Source of the DNA: Paenibacillus hemerocallicola
GTDB lineage: Bacteria; Bacillota; Bacilli; Paenibacillales; NBRC-103111
NCBI RefSeq assembly: GCF_006265175.1
Contig: NZ_VDCQ01000038.1
Span: forward strand, 26,249-90,248
Direction of reading: 5' to 3'
Length of the DNA stretch: 64,000 bases
Part shown: in pieces, positions 9,550 through 17,503 of the stretch
How positions within the stretch are numbered: the first letter of the stretch is position 1
How the letters are laid out: every line of letters starts with the position of its first letter
Translations under genes and position numbers: made by a program
Notes under the pieces: generated by a model
What the model saw: the letters and a program-made list of their open reading frames with translations, nothing else
The model's database searches: none
Told to the model about the DNA's origin: nothing

Positions 9550-10917
9550 CTACAGCTTCTCCTCCAGCCGTTCGAGAACGGTGTCCAAATCCTCCAGCTT
9601 GGACCAGTAGTAGCGCATTTCGTTGCGGATGGTCATCATCTCGCTCGTAGTCCAGTTCAAATCCGAATACAGCCGGAACGTATGGATCAGCTCGCGGTAC
9701 ATGTGAAACCGATAAGGGCGCCCTTTCTCCGGCTCGTCGCCGACCCATTCGGCAGCCCTCTTCAAGCTCGGCAAATTCAGCGTATTTCGGCGAATGCGGA
9801 GCTGGGTGTCGTAGGAGAGCAAATAGTCGACGAACCGTTTCGCCTCTTGTTTGCGCATCGACGTTTTGTTGATGGCAAGACCGATGACGACGAGCAGCGT
9901 GCGAAGCTCCTTCAAATGGGGGAGCGGCGCGATGTCGTACTCGAAGTCCGCTTCTTTCAGCGCGTTCAGGTTGGAATAGCTGGCCATGATGATCGACGCT
10001 TTCCCGCGCAAAAATAACGACAAGACGTCGAAATCGTTTTCCGATAGGTGCGACGGAAAATGCTTGTTGACGATGTCCATACACGTTTGGAACGCCTCCC
10101 GGACAAGCGGAGCGCGCATATCGTAACGCCCTTCCGCGTCTCGTTCGAAGCGGACTCCGTTTTGCAGCAGGAAGATCGGCCAGCGGTTTTCCGACATGAG
10201 GTGGAAATAAAAGCCGAGCCGGTCATTTCCCGCCGACAGCTTATCCGCGGCGGCGCTCAAATCGTCCCAGGTCCAGCCGCTGTCCGGCTCCGCAAGCTCG
10301 GCCTCGCGAAAATGCTCCTTGTTGTAGCACAATACGACCGGCGTGAACACGAACGGGAGGACGTACTGCCGCCCGCCTGACGAGAAAGGCGCGTTAAGGA
10401 ACGGAAACAAATCTTCGCGGGCATCGAGCGGCTCGAGCATGCTTTTCTCGGGAGACTCGCTGCGGATGTACTCGTAATTGTACAGATTGACGGTCATGAC
10501 GTCGAAGACCATGCCTTCGCTCAAATATTTGCCCACCGCTTCCTGATTCCGGGGATAGCCTACCGGGATCGGCTCGACCCGGATGTCCGGATTGTCCTCG
10601 TTGAACCGGTCGACCAGCTCCAGCAGCTGTACCTCCATATCGAGCGTCGGGTAATAACCGAACCGCAGCACCTCGCCCGAGCTTTGCTTTTTGCGGATAA
10701 TGCGGGCGCCGATCCGCGGCACTTTCTCGATGTATCCGTCCGCGACCAGCCGGTCCAATCCTTTGCGCACCGTATTTTTACTGAGCGAATACAACTCCCC
10801 GAGATCCAGCTCGGAGGGAAGGAACTCCCCTTCCGCCCGTTTCCCCGTCAGGATGTCCTCCTGTAGCGTAGCTACCATGTCGTCGAGCCGATTTCTTGAA
10901 GACGTCCGTTTTGACAT
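9550..10917 (-). CDS. GntR-type HTH fused to a solute-binding-like sensor domain
   Basis: A 455-residue cytosolic regulator. Residues 10 to 75 form a GntR winged helix (LPSELDLGELYSLSKNTVRKG, then LVADGYIEKVPRIGARI). Residues 90 to 450 resemble extracellular solute-binding proteins of the sugar ABC type (LRFGYYPTLDMEVQLLELVDRFN, PIPVGYPRNQEAVGKYL, VMTVNLYNYEYI). There is no signal peptide, so the binding-protein fold has become an internal ligand sensor. The ATG at 10917 follows AGGAGGA; a 46-residue upstream extension overlaps the promoter and operator region and is rejected. It is divergent from a true solute-binding lipoprotein gene. Repeated TGGTTCAC-type sites in the shared region are likely its operators. 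Confidence 0.85.
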   Translation of the reverse strand: MSKRTSSRNRLDDMVATLQEDILTGKRAEGEFLPSELDLGELYSLSKNTVRKGLDRLVADGYIEKVPRIGARIIRKKQSSGEVLRFGYYPTLDMEVQLLELVDRFNEDNPDIRVEPIPVGYPRNQEAVGKYLSEGMVFDVMTVNLYNYEYIRSESPEKSMLEPLDAREDLFPFLNAPFSSGGRQYVLPFVFTPVVLCYNKEHFREAELAEPDSGWTWDDLSAAADKLSAGNDRLGFYFHLMSENRWPIFLLQNGVRFERDAEGRYDMRAPLVREAFQTCMDIVNKHFPSHLSENDFDVLSLFLRGKASIIMASYSNLNALKEADFEYDIAPLPHLKELRTLLVVIGLAINKTSMRKQEAKRFVDYLLSYDTQLRIRRNTLNLPSLKRAAEWVGDEPEKGRPYRFHMYRELIHTFRLYSDLNWTTSEMMTIRNEMRYYWSKLEDLDTVLERLEEKL

Positions 10918-10980
10918 AACCGTTGCTCCTCCTGCAATGCTGCCATTGTGCCTGCTTCCAATAACGACGTAAAAAAATCG

Positions 10981-11000
10981 ATTGGTATACTTATAGTCAA
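10981..11000 (+). promoter_or_regulatory. Putative operator copy 1 for the GntR-fusion regulator
   Basis: ATTGGTATACTTATAGTCAA matches the segment at 11190-11209 in 17 of 20 positions. It lies in the 5' leader of the regulator gene, downstream of its likely promoter, which fits autorepression. Confidence 0.55.
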
Positions 11001-11034
11001 AAATAGTTCGGATTCGATAGATGTCATCTCTGTA

Positions 11035-11063
11035 ATTATAGCTTATTTGGCTCATTTCGTCAC
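11035..11063 (-). promoter_or_regulatory. Putative promoter of the GntR-fusion gene
   Basis: On the minus strand GTGACG (11063-11058) and a perfect TATAAT (11040-11035) are 17 bp apart, pointing at the regulator gene. Confidence 0.6.
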
Positions 11064-11106
11064 TTTAATACGAGAACGATTCGGAAATTGGCCCTGAAAA
11101 ATCCCG

Positions 11107-11135
11107 TTGACAGAAATGGGAACGAAAAATATAAT
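11107..11135 (+). promoter_or_regulatory. Consensus sigma-A promoter for the solute-binding protein gene
   Basis: TTGACA (11107-11112) and TATAAT (11130-11135) match consensus in all 12 positions with a 17-bp spacer. Such a strong promoter normally needs a repressor; operator-like repeats start six bases downstream. Confidence 0.85.
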
Positions 11136-11138
11136 CAA

Positions 11139-11209
11139 AAGTGAACCAGTTTTGAATTGAATTTTAATTAATACTATCGTTCGAATACAATTGGTTCACT
11201 TATAGTTAA
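11139..11209. promoter_or_regulatory. Putative operator pair downstream of the strong promoter
   Basis: AAGTGAACCA at 11139-11148 and its exact reverse complement TGGTTCACTT at 11192-11201 form a widely spaced inverted repeat (43 bp between). The right copy extends to ATTGGTTCACTTATAGTTAA and matches the copy at 10981. The placement over the transcription start suggests repression, possibly by looping. Confidence 0.6.
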
Positions 11210-11474
11210 TATTTATTCGGAAAAGATTGGCTTGCGAAGCAAATGCAACCGCTTCCCGGCCGGACGGGGCGATCGGGACGCATAAGCGATATTCGGTTTT
11301 GATTCGCCGCCAAGTCGGGATTGCTTCGCGATTTGTCCGGGAATGAGGCTGACGTCGGAAACGGCTTTCGGCCATGTCCATATCGTTTTATAAAGGGGAA
11401 CGACCATTCCGAAGGCGAAGGGGGCGCGAGCAGGCTGTCCGAGCACGGCTAACGGCTGTGCTTCGGATTGGCCG

Positions 11475-11609
11475 GAACGGAAGAAAAGAAAAGTAAAGGT
11501 AAAGTAAAGTAAAGTAAAGTAAAGTAAAGGAACGGAAAGGAAAGTGAAGGAAAAAAGTAAAAAAACGTAAAGAAAGGAAAGAAAAGGAAATAAAAGGAAA
11601 GGAAATCTA
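11475..11609 (+). repeat. Polypurine tract with AAAGT pentamer repeats
   Basis: About 135 bases of nearly pure A and G on the plus strand. At 11501-11525 there are five exact AAAGT copies, followed by AAAGG. It lies in the 5' leader of the solute-binding protein gene. It could change length by slippage or form an unusual structure; neither is shown by the sequence alone. Confidence 0.85.
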
Positions 11610-11657
11610 TGTCTGCAACAACGCATGGAAACAAATGACGAGAAGGGATTGAAGAAC

Positions 11658-12959
11658 ATGAAGAAAGCGGTTACATATTCGGTTTTGTCGGCTTTTCTGC
11701 TGCTGGCCGGATGCGGGGGCGGTAATACGGGAGAAACGAAAGGCAAAGAAGGCGAGGCGGCCAAAGAGACGAAGCCTGTAGAGAAAGCGACCGAACCGGT
11801 TACGTTGTACATGTACGACGTGCAAGTATTTACGGATGATGATTTCAAACGCCTGATCACGGACCCGGTCAAGAAGAAGTACCCGCACATTACGGTCGAG
11901 CGGCTGAACAAGCAAAACAACGCGATCGACAACGTCATCGCGACGAAGCAGCAGCTGGATTTGGTCACTTTATGGCACGGCGGGATGCCGGCGCAAAACC
12001 TGCTCGACTATTTGGAGGATATGACGCCTCTGATCCAGACGCACAAGTTCGATTTGAACCGCTTTGACCCGAAAGCGCTCGATGCGGTTCGGAAAGTATC
12101 GAACGGCGGCTTGTTCGGCATCCCGTACAATGTCAATTTCAATGCGCTTTACTACAACAAAGACATCTTCGACAAATTCGGCGTCGCTTATCCGAAGGAC
12201 GGCATGACTTGGGACGAGACGATCGAGCTGGCGAAGAAGCTGACGCGCAACGAGGGCGGCGTCCAGTACAAAGGGCTCGACCCGGACGGCCACGTCCGAA
12301 TGATGTTCCCGCTCTCGCTCAATCTCGTCGATCCGAAAACGAGTACGGCGAATATCAACGCGAACGATTTATTGAAGCGGGTTTTCGAGATGGGCAAAGC
12401 GATCAACGACATTCCCGGCAATGCGCAGCAGGGCTCCTTCTTGAACGTTTTTCCGAAGGACCGTACGATCGCGATGCTCGCGACGAGCAATTTTACTTCG
12501 TTTTTCCGCGACGCCCTCGGCTTGAACTGGGACATGGCTCAATATCCGAGCTATAAGGACCGGCCGAACGTATACGGCATGTACGACCTGCACGTCATGG
12601 CCGTGCCGAAGACGAGCAAGCACAAGGACGACGCCTTCAAGGTGGTCGAGGTGCTGATGTCCGACGACGTGCAGATGGAATCGGTCAAGGTGACCGGCCG
12701 GGTGTCGCCGCTGAAGGACCAGAAGCTCAAAGACAATTTCGGCGCGGATCAAGCCGGATTGAAAGGTAAAAACATCCAAGCCATTTTCAAGAGCAAGCCT
12801 GCCGACGCGCCGGAGTTTTCCAGATTTTATACGGATGCGAACGCGGTCGTGCTGGCCGAATACAAAGAGCTGCTGGCCGGCAAAAAAGATGTCAACAGCG
12901 CGCTGCGCGATGCGGAGGAAAAAATTAATCAAGCGATCAAGGCGAAGCTGGGCAAATAG
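11658..12959 (+). CDS. Extracellular solute-binding lipoprotein (sugar ABC type)
   Basis: A 433-residue lipoprotein. The signal peptide MKKAVTYSVLSAFLLLAGC ends in a clear lipobox (LAGC), then comes a Gly/Glu/Lys-rich linker to residue 50 and a type 1 solute-binding fold with DKFGVAYPKDGMTWDETIELAKKL near residue 175. The ATG at 11658 is the only start that gives the signal peptide. It is preceded by a perfect promoter 500 bp upstream and by operator repeats shared with the GntR-fusion gene. No permease genes follow, so it must share a transporter encoded elsewhere or act as a sensor partner. It is a paralogue of the lipoprotein at 24012. Confidence 0.9.
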   Translation: MKKAVTYSVLSAFLLLAGCGGGNTGETKGKEGEAAKETKPVEKATEPVTLYMYDVQVFTDDDFKRLITDPVKKKYPHITVERLNKQNNAIDNVIATKQQLDLVTLWHGGMPAQNLLDYLEDMTPLIQTHKFDLNRFDPKALDAVRKVSNGGLFGIPYNVNFNALYYNKDIFDKFGVAYPKDGMTWDETIELAKKLTRNEGGVQYKGLDPDGHVRMMFPLSLNLVDPKTSTANINANDLLKRVFEMGKAINDIPGNAQQGSFLNVFPKDRTIAMLATSNFTSFFRDALGLNWDMAQYPSYKDRPNVYGMYDLHVMAVPKTSKHKDDAFKVVEVLMSDDVQMESVKVTGRVSPLKDQKLKDNFGADQAGLKGKNIQAIFKSKPADAPEFSRFYTDANAVVLAEYKELLAGKKDVNSALRDAEEKINQAIKAKLGK

Positions 12960-13114
12960 TCGAGCCGGGTCAAGCGCCGGAGTCGGTTCCCGGCAAGCAG
13001 TCCGGCTCGGACGACTTGATCCGACTTACTGTGCCGGCAACATCGCTGTCGGAGGCGCAGGCGGTTGGAAGGCCACAGCCTTCAACACCTTACATAAATC
13101 GGAGGAGAACGGAC

Positions 13115-14101
13115 ATGAGAATCGTGCTGCTGCAAGGAAAAGAACAGAGAGAGCGGATATTTCGGGATAGCCATTTGGATCGGCTGCGCCAACTCGGCGA
13201 GGTCGTCGTCAACGGGCAGCGGGGTGTTCCGAGCGAGGAGCTTCTGCGGACGCTGATCGATGGCGCGGACGTGGCGATCACGTCTTGGGGATGCGGACCG
13301 TTGACCGCACGCGTGCTGGAGAAAGCGCCGAACTTGAAGCTCGTTCTTCATGCCGCCGGGACGGTGAAGCCGATCGCGACGCCGGAGCTGTGGGAACGCG
13401 GCATCCGCGTATCGAATGCGACGGAAGCGCTCGGCAAAGGCGTCGCGGAAACGGCGCTTGGGTATACGATCGTTTCGCTCAAGGACATGTGGAGGCTCGC
13501 CGCGCAGACGCGGGCGGGCGGCTGGGGGCCGGTATCGCGCGTTCGGGAAGTATACGGGGTAACGGTAGGCGTAGTCGGCGCAGGCCGGGCGGGGTCGCAC
13601 TATATCAAGCTTTTGCGCAATTTCGACGTTCGCATCGCTTTGTATGATCCGTTCGTCAGCGAAATCAGGGCGAAGGAGCTGGGCGCGGAGAAGGTGACGT
13701 TCGAGAGGCTGCTCGCGGAAAGCGATGCCATCTCGATCCACGTGCCGTCGCTTCCCGAGACGCGCCATATGTTCAATGCCGCGGCTTTCGCCCGGATGAA
13801 GGACGATTGCGTGCTGATCAATACGGCTAGAGGCTCTCTCATCGACGAGACCGCGCTTGCGGCCGAGCTGGAAAAGGGACGCTTCTTCGCTTGTCTCGAC
13901 GTAACCGATCCGGAGCCGCCCGCCTCCGATCATCCGTTCCGCAAGCTGTCCAATGTCGTGCTCACCCCCCATATCGCGGGGGCGGTTAACAACGGGCTGG
14001 AACGGATCGCCCAATTCGTCATCGACGATTTGTCGGCGTACGCAAGCGGACGTCCGATGGCCGGCGAAGTATGGGCCGAGCAGATGAATCAGCTTGCCTG
14101 A
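13115..14101 (+). CDS. D-isomer specific 2-hydroxyacid dehydrogenase family protein
   Basis: A 328-residue NAD(P)-dependent oxidoreductase of the phosphoglycerate/formate dehydrogenase type. The nucleotide motif GVVGAGRAGSHY is near residue 155. The catalytic set is Arg in NTARGSLID, Glu in DPEPP and His in LTPHIAGA. The ATG at 13115 follows GGAGGAG. It lies between a solute-binding lipoprotein and a Gfo/Idh/MocA oxidoreductase, so it probably acts on a sugar-derived hydroxyacid; the substrate cannot be named. Confidence 0.88.
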   Translation: MRIVLLQGKEQRERIFRDSHLDRLRQLGEVVVNGQRGVPSEELLRTLIDGADVAITSWGCGPLTARVLEKAPNLKLVLHAAGTVKPIATPELWERGIRVSNATEALGKGVAETALGYTIVSLKDMWRLAAQTRAGGWGPVSRVREVYGVTVGVVGAGRAGSHYIKLLRNFDVRIALYDPFVSEIRAKELGAEKVTFERLLAESDAISIHVPSLPETRHMFNAAAFARMKDDCVLINTARGSLIDETALAAELEKGRFFACLDVTDPEPPASDHPFRKLSNVVLTPHIAGAVNNGLERIAQFVIDDLSAYASGRPMAGEVWAEQMNQLA

Positions 14102-14124
14102 AGAAAAGGAGAGCTCTCGAAATC

Positions 14125-15450
14125 ATGAACATGCAACCGACAAACGAATGGCAATGCGATCGTCCCGTCACCGTTATTATCGTGGGGGCCGGCAACCGGA
14201 GCATGAAATACGCCGCTTACGCCTTGCGCCATCCGGAACGGATGCGGGTGGTCGGAGTCGTCGACCCCGATTCGCTCCGCAGGCATAATACGGCCGAGAA
14301 ATACGGGCTAACCGAAGAGATGTGCTTCGAAAGCGTAGAGCGGCTCGTCGGCCTTCCAAAGCTGGCGGACGCCGTCATTAACGGTACGATGGACCTTATG
14401 CACGTGCCGACGAGCTTGCCCCTGCTGCGCAAAGGCTACGACCTTATGCTGGAGAAGCCGATCGGCGTATCGGAGGCGGAGGTGCTCGAGCTGTACGACA
14501 CGGCGACCGCCCACGGCTGCAAAGTGATGGTTTGCCACGTATTGCGGTACGCGCCGTTTTATGCGGAAATTCAGAAGGTCGTCGCGGAAGGCGGAATCGG
14601 CGATATCGTGCATATACAGACCGAGGAGAACGTGAGCTACCATCATATGGCTACCGCATTCGTCCGCGGCAAATGGGGAAATACGGAGATAGGCGGCTCC
14701 TCGTTCCTGATGGCGAAATGCTGCCACGATCTCGACCTGCTCACCTGGTTCAAGTCGGGTTCGCGCCCGTTGAAAGTGAGCAGCTTCGGCCGCCGTTCGC
14801 AGTTCCGCGCCGATAAAGCTCCCGCAGGAGCGGGTACGCGCTGTCTGACCGATTGCAAGATCGAGGAGAGCTGCACGTACTCGGCCAAGAAGCTGTATCT
14901 GGATCAGCCGCTATGGAGCGGGTATGTATGGCCGGATCATATTCACGGCGTCAGGCTCGATCCGGAGCAGAAACGGAAGCTGATCGAAACCGACAGCCCG
15001 TACGGGCGGTGCGTCTGGAAATGCGACAACGATATCGTGGACCATCAGGCGGTCCTCATCGAATTCGCCGACGGCTCCACCGCTGTCCACAATCTGGTCG
15101 GCGGCACGGCCAAGCCGAGCCGGACGATCCACATCATCGGTACGAAGGGCGAGATCGAGGGGGAAATGGAGTCGGGCGAGTTCATCATCCGCACGCCGGA
15201 CCCGAGACCGAATCGCGAATACGAAGTGAAGCGGATCAAGCTGAACGTGTCCAAGGATATGCACGGCGGAGGCGACGTGCGGATCGTCGAGGATTTCGTC
15301 AATGTCGTGCGCGGCGCCGCCGATTCCCGGTTTGCCACGTCGCTCGACAATTCCATACTCGGCCATTTGTGCGGTTTTAGGGCGGATGCCTCCCGTCTGG
15401 AGGGCCGGACGATGACGATCGGCTGGAAGGAGGCGATGCCGAGGCCGTAA
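14125..15450 (+). CDS. Gfo/Idh/MocA family oxidoreductase
   Basis: A 441-residue dehydrogenase. The N-terminal Rossmann fold shows VIIVGAGNRSMKYA and later LMLEKPIGVSEAE, the usual EKP catalytic lysine motif. The C-terminal alpha/beta domain carries substrate contacts, including KCCHDLDLL. A small Cys-bearing insertion (CLTDCKIEESC near residue 245) is seen in several subfamilies acting on sugar derivatives. The ATG at 14125 follows AAAGGAGAG, 24 bases after the upstream dehydrogenase stop, so the two are probably co-transcribed. Confidence 0.9.
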   Translation: MNMQPTNEWQCDRPVTVIIVGAGNRSMKYAAYALRHPERMRVVGVVDPDSLRRHNTAEKYGLTEEMCFESVERLVGLPKLADAVINGTMDLMHVPTSLPLLRKGYDLMLEKPIGVSEAEVLELYDTATAHGCKVMVCHVLRYAPFYAEIQKVVAEGGIGDIVHIQTEENVSYHHMATAFVRGKWGNTEIGGSSFLMAKCCHDLDLLTWFKSGSRPLKVSSFGRRSQFRADKAPAGAGTRCLTDCKIEESCTYSAKKLYLDQPLWSGYVWPDHIHGVRLDPEQKRKLIETDSPYGRCVWKCDNDIVDHQAVLIEFADGSTAVHNLVGGTAKPSRTIHIIGTKGEIEGEMESGEFIIRTPDPRPNREYEVKRIKLNVSKDMHGGGDVRIVEDFVNVVRGAADSRFATSLDNSILGHLCGFRADASRLEGRTMTIGWKEAMPRP

Positions 15451-15555
15451 CGGTCTCATGAACGGTTTCATGACGGTTGCGTTTTGGTTGCGGCAGTGCC
15501 CGAACGGCAGTCCGAATATCCCGTTCGTTACATTTCGGGAAAGCGGGGATGCAGT

Positions 15556-17442
15556 ATGATGGACAACGGCTCGAACAATAAAGCAAGCGCCGAGAAAGCG
15601 GAGGGACGGCACGTAAGCCGTCGCAAGGCGCTGGCCGCGCTCGGCGCCGGCACGATCGCCGCGGCGGGGGCGGCGATGCTGCTGCCCAAAGGGATCGTCT
15701 TCGGCGAGACCGTATCGGAGTCCGTGTACGGCGAGGGCGACGGCTGCTGCGGGGCGATTCCCGTCACGATAGCCGAGCTGCGGTCGGATTCCGCCACGGC
15801 GGTCGTCGGTACGGTTTACTATGTAACGGATGCCGGCCGCGAGGGCGAGCTTTATTACGATCCGGCCGATACCGGTACGGTGGACGATAACGGCACCGTG
15901 TTCGTCTCGGTTTCAGGCAAGCGGTTCAAACGGTCGACGGGTCGGTTTCCCGCCAATCTGTACAATGTCAGATGGTTCGGCGCGAAGGGCGACAATACGG
16001 CCGACGACAGCGCGGCGTTCCAGGCGGCGATCGACAAGGCGCAGCAAAATTACGCGGTCGACAAAACCGGAGGCACGGTCTATGTTCCCCCCGGCAAATA
16101 TAAGGTGTCGGGATTGACGGTGCGAGAGCCCTATATTACGATTAAGGGCGACGGCTACGGCGCTTCCATTCTGATGAATCATTCCACTTCCGCCGCGGTG
16201 CTCGACATCCAGCGGGAGACGGGCGTGACAAGCTCGATGAACAGTTTCGAGCTGCGCGATCTGATGATCAAAAATAATGTCAACCGGCTGGCCGGAGACT
16301 ATCCGCTTGTCAGTGCGAGGCAGCTCGTCTCCTCGCGGTTCACGAATGTCGTCTTCCGCAATTCGAATGCCTTCGAGGGCGGAAACGGGTACAACGGCTC
16401 GGGACTGAAAATTTTGAACGGCTTCGAGCTGACGTTTACGAACTGCGCGTTCAGCCATTTCCTGAAAGGCTACGCCGTAGATTTGCCCAGCCAGAGCCTG
16501 AACGTCGGAAACGTCCATTTCCTCGATTGCCTGTGGATGTATTGCGCGCACGGTCTGCTCATCGGCCGGGGAACCAGCTCCATGCATAATTCGACGCTCC
16601 TCTCCAATCCGAAATTCGTCGGCTGGCAAGGCGGGAATTACGTGAAGGAAGGCAAAGTGAAATATGCCCAGACGACGGTCGTCTCCACGCCTGCCGCCAA
16701 TCAGGTTACGCTTGCCGACCCGACCCGCTTCGAGAGCGGGCAGGTCGTGCTTGTCGGCAGCGAGAGCCGGCTTGCGCCTGCGCTTATTACGGCCGTGAGC
16801 GGCAGCACGATTACGTTGGACCGCAGCGTCTCTCCCGCTCCCGCGGCAGGCGATACGGTGCTGCAAGGGACGGTAGCCGTGCTCAGCGGATGGTGCGCTC
16901 AGGAGGTCAAGCTGAATATCGGACACTTCGAGGGCTATGACGTCGGACTGCTGGCGAGCAATCATCTGGGCTTGATTACGTTGGACGGCGTTCATGCCGG
17001 CAACAGCTCCAACATCGTCGTCATCGACGATGAGGTAAAAAGCTTGACGCTGCAGAACAGCCGCGTCTTTGCGACCGATACGGCGGGCCTGTGGCCGAAC
17101 TGGTTCACCGCGATCCGGATTACGAAGCTCGACAGCAACGACAATATGATCATGCTCGACAACAACATCATCGAGGGCGGCGGCGCGTATGTTTCGTATG
17201 CCGGACGGGAGATTGTCAACCAGACGAATTTCGAGCCGAAGGTGCGTATTCGGGACAGACGGAACGGGGCGGTCTATTCGGGAGCGTTCGACCAGTCGTT
17301 CAGCGGCAACGTGACGATCGGAGGGACATGGAACGGTCCTCATCTGATCATGGGAACTTATCATTTATGGATCGACGCGACCGGAGCATTGCGCACGAAA
17401 AACGGGGTGCCGACAGGCGACCTGGACGGCAATCCCGTCTGA
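15556..17442 (+). CDS. Tat-exported right-handed beta-helix protein (pectate lyase-like fold)
   Basis: 628 residues. The N-terminus carries a twin-arginine signal (SRRKALAALGAG, then an Ala-rich helix), so the protein is likely exported folded. Residues 150 to 230 show YNVRWFGAKGDNTADDSAAF and GGTVYVPPGKYKVSGL, the start of a pectate-lyase-like superhelix seen in glycan-active and phage-tail-like proteins. Repeating Asn/Ser/Val strands follow to the end. ATG at 15556 and 15559 are both possible; the first is nearer to the GGGGA ribosome site. It sits between the oxidoreductase and an SGNH hydrolase, so a role in polysaccharide breakdown is likely but the activity is unproven. Confidence 0.8.
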   Translation: MMDNGSNNKASAEKAEGRHVSRRKALAALGAGTIAAAGAAMLLPKGIVFGETVSESVYGEGDGCCGAIPVTIAELRSDSATAVVGTVYYVTDAGREGELYYDPADTGTVDDNGTVFVSVSGKRFKRSTGRFPANLYNVRWFGAKGDNTADDSAAFQAAIDKAQQNYAVDKTGGTVYVPPGKYKVSGLTVREPYITIKGDGYGASILMNHSTSAAVLDIQRETGVTSSMNSFELRDLMIKNNVNRLAGDYPLVSARQLVSSRFTNVVFRNSNAFEGGNGYNGSGLKILNGFELTFTNCAFSHFLKGYAVDLPSQSLNVGNVHFLDCLWMYCAHGLLIGRGTSSMHNSTLLSNPKFVGWQGGNYVKEGKVKYAQTTVVSTPAANQVTLADPTRFESGQVVLVGSESRLAPALITAVSGSTITLDRSVSPAPAAGDTVLQGTVAVLSGWCAQEVKLNIGHFEGYDVGLLASNHLGLITLDGVHAGNSSNIVVIDDEVKSLTLQNSRVFATDTAGLWPNWFTAIRITKLDSNDNMIMLDNNIIEGGGAYVSYAGREIVNQTNFEPKVRIRDRRNGAVYSGAFDQSFSGNVTIGGTWNGPHLIMGTYHLWIDATGALRTKNGVPTGDLDGNPV

Positions 17443-17503
17443 CGGCGACTCGGGGAGGAAGATGCCCGATCGCCGATATTAAAGGTATAAAGGATTGGGT
17501 GTC

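Noticed and set aside
11213..11968. Minus-strand frame of 251 codons over the lipoprotein gene start
   Set aside because: It arises from the polypurine tract read backwards (Phe/Leu/Ser-rich) and overlaps the signal peptide of the real gene; it has no ribosome site.
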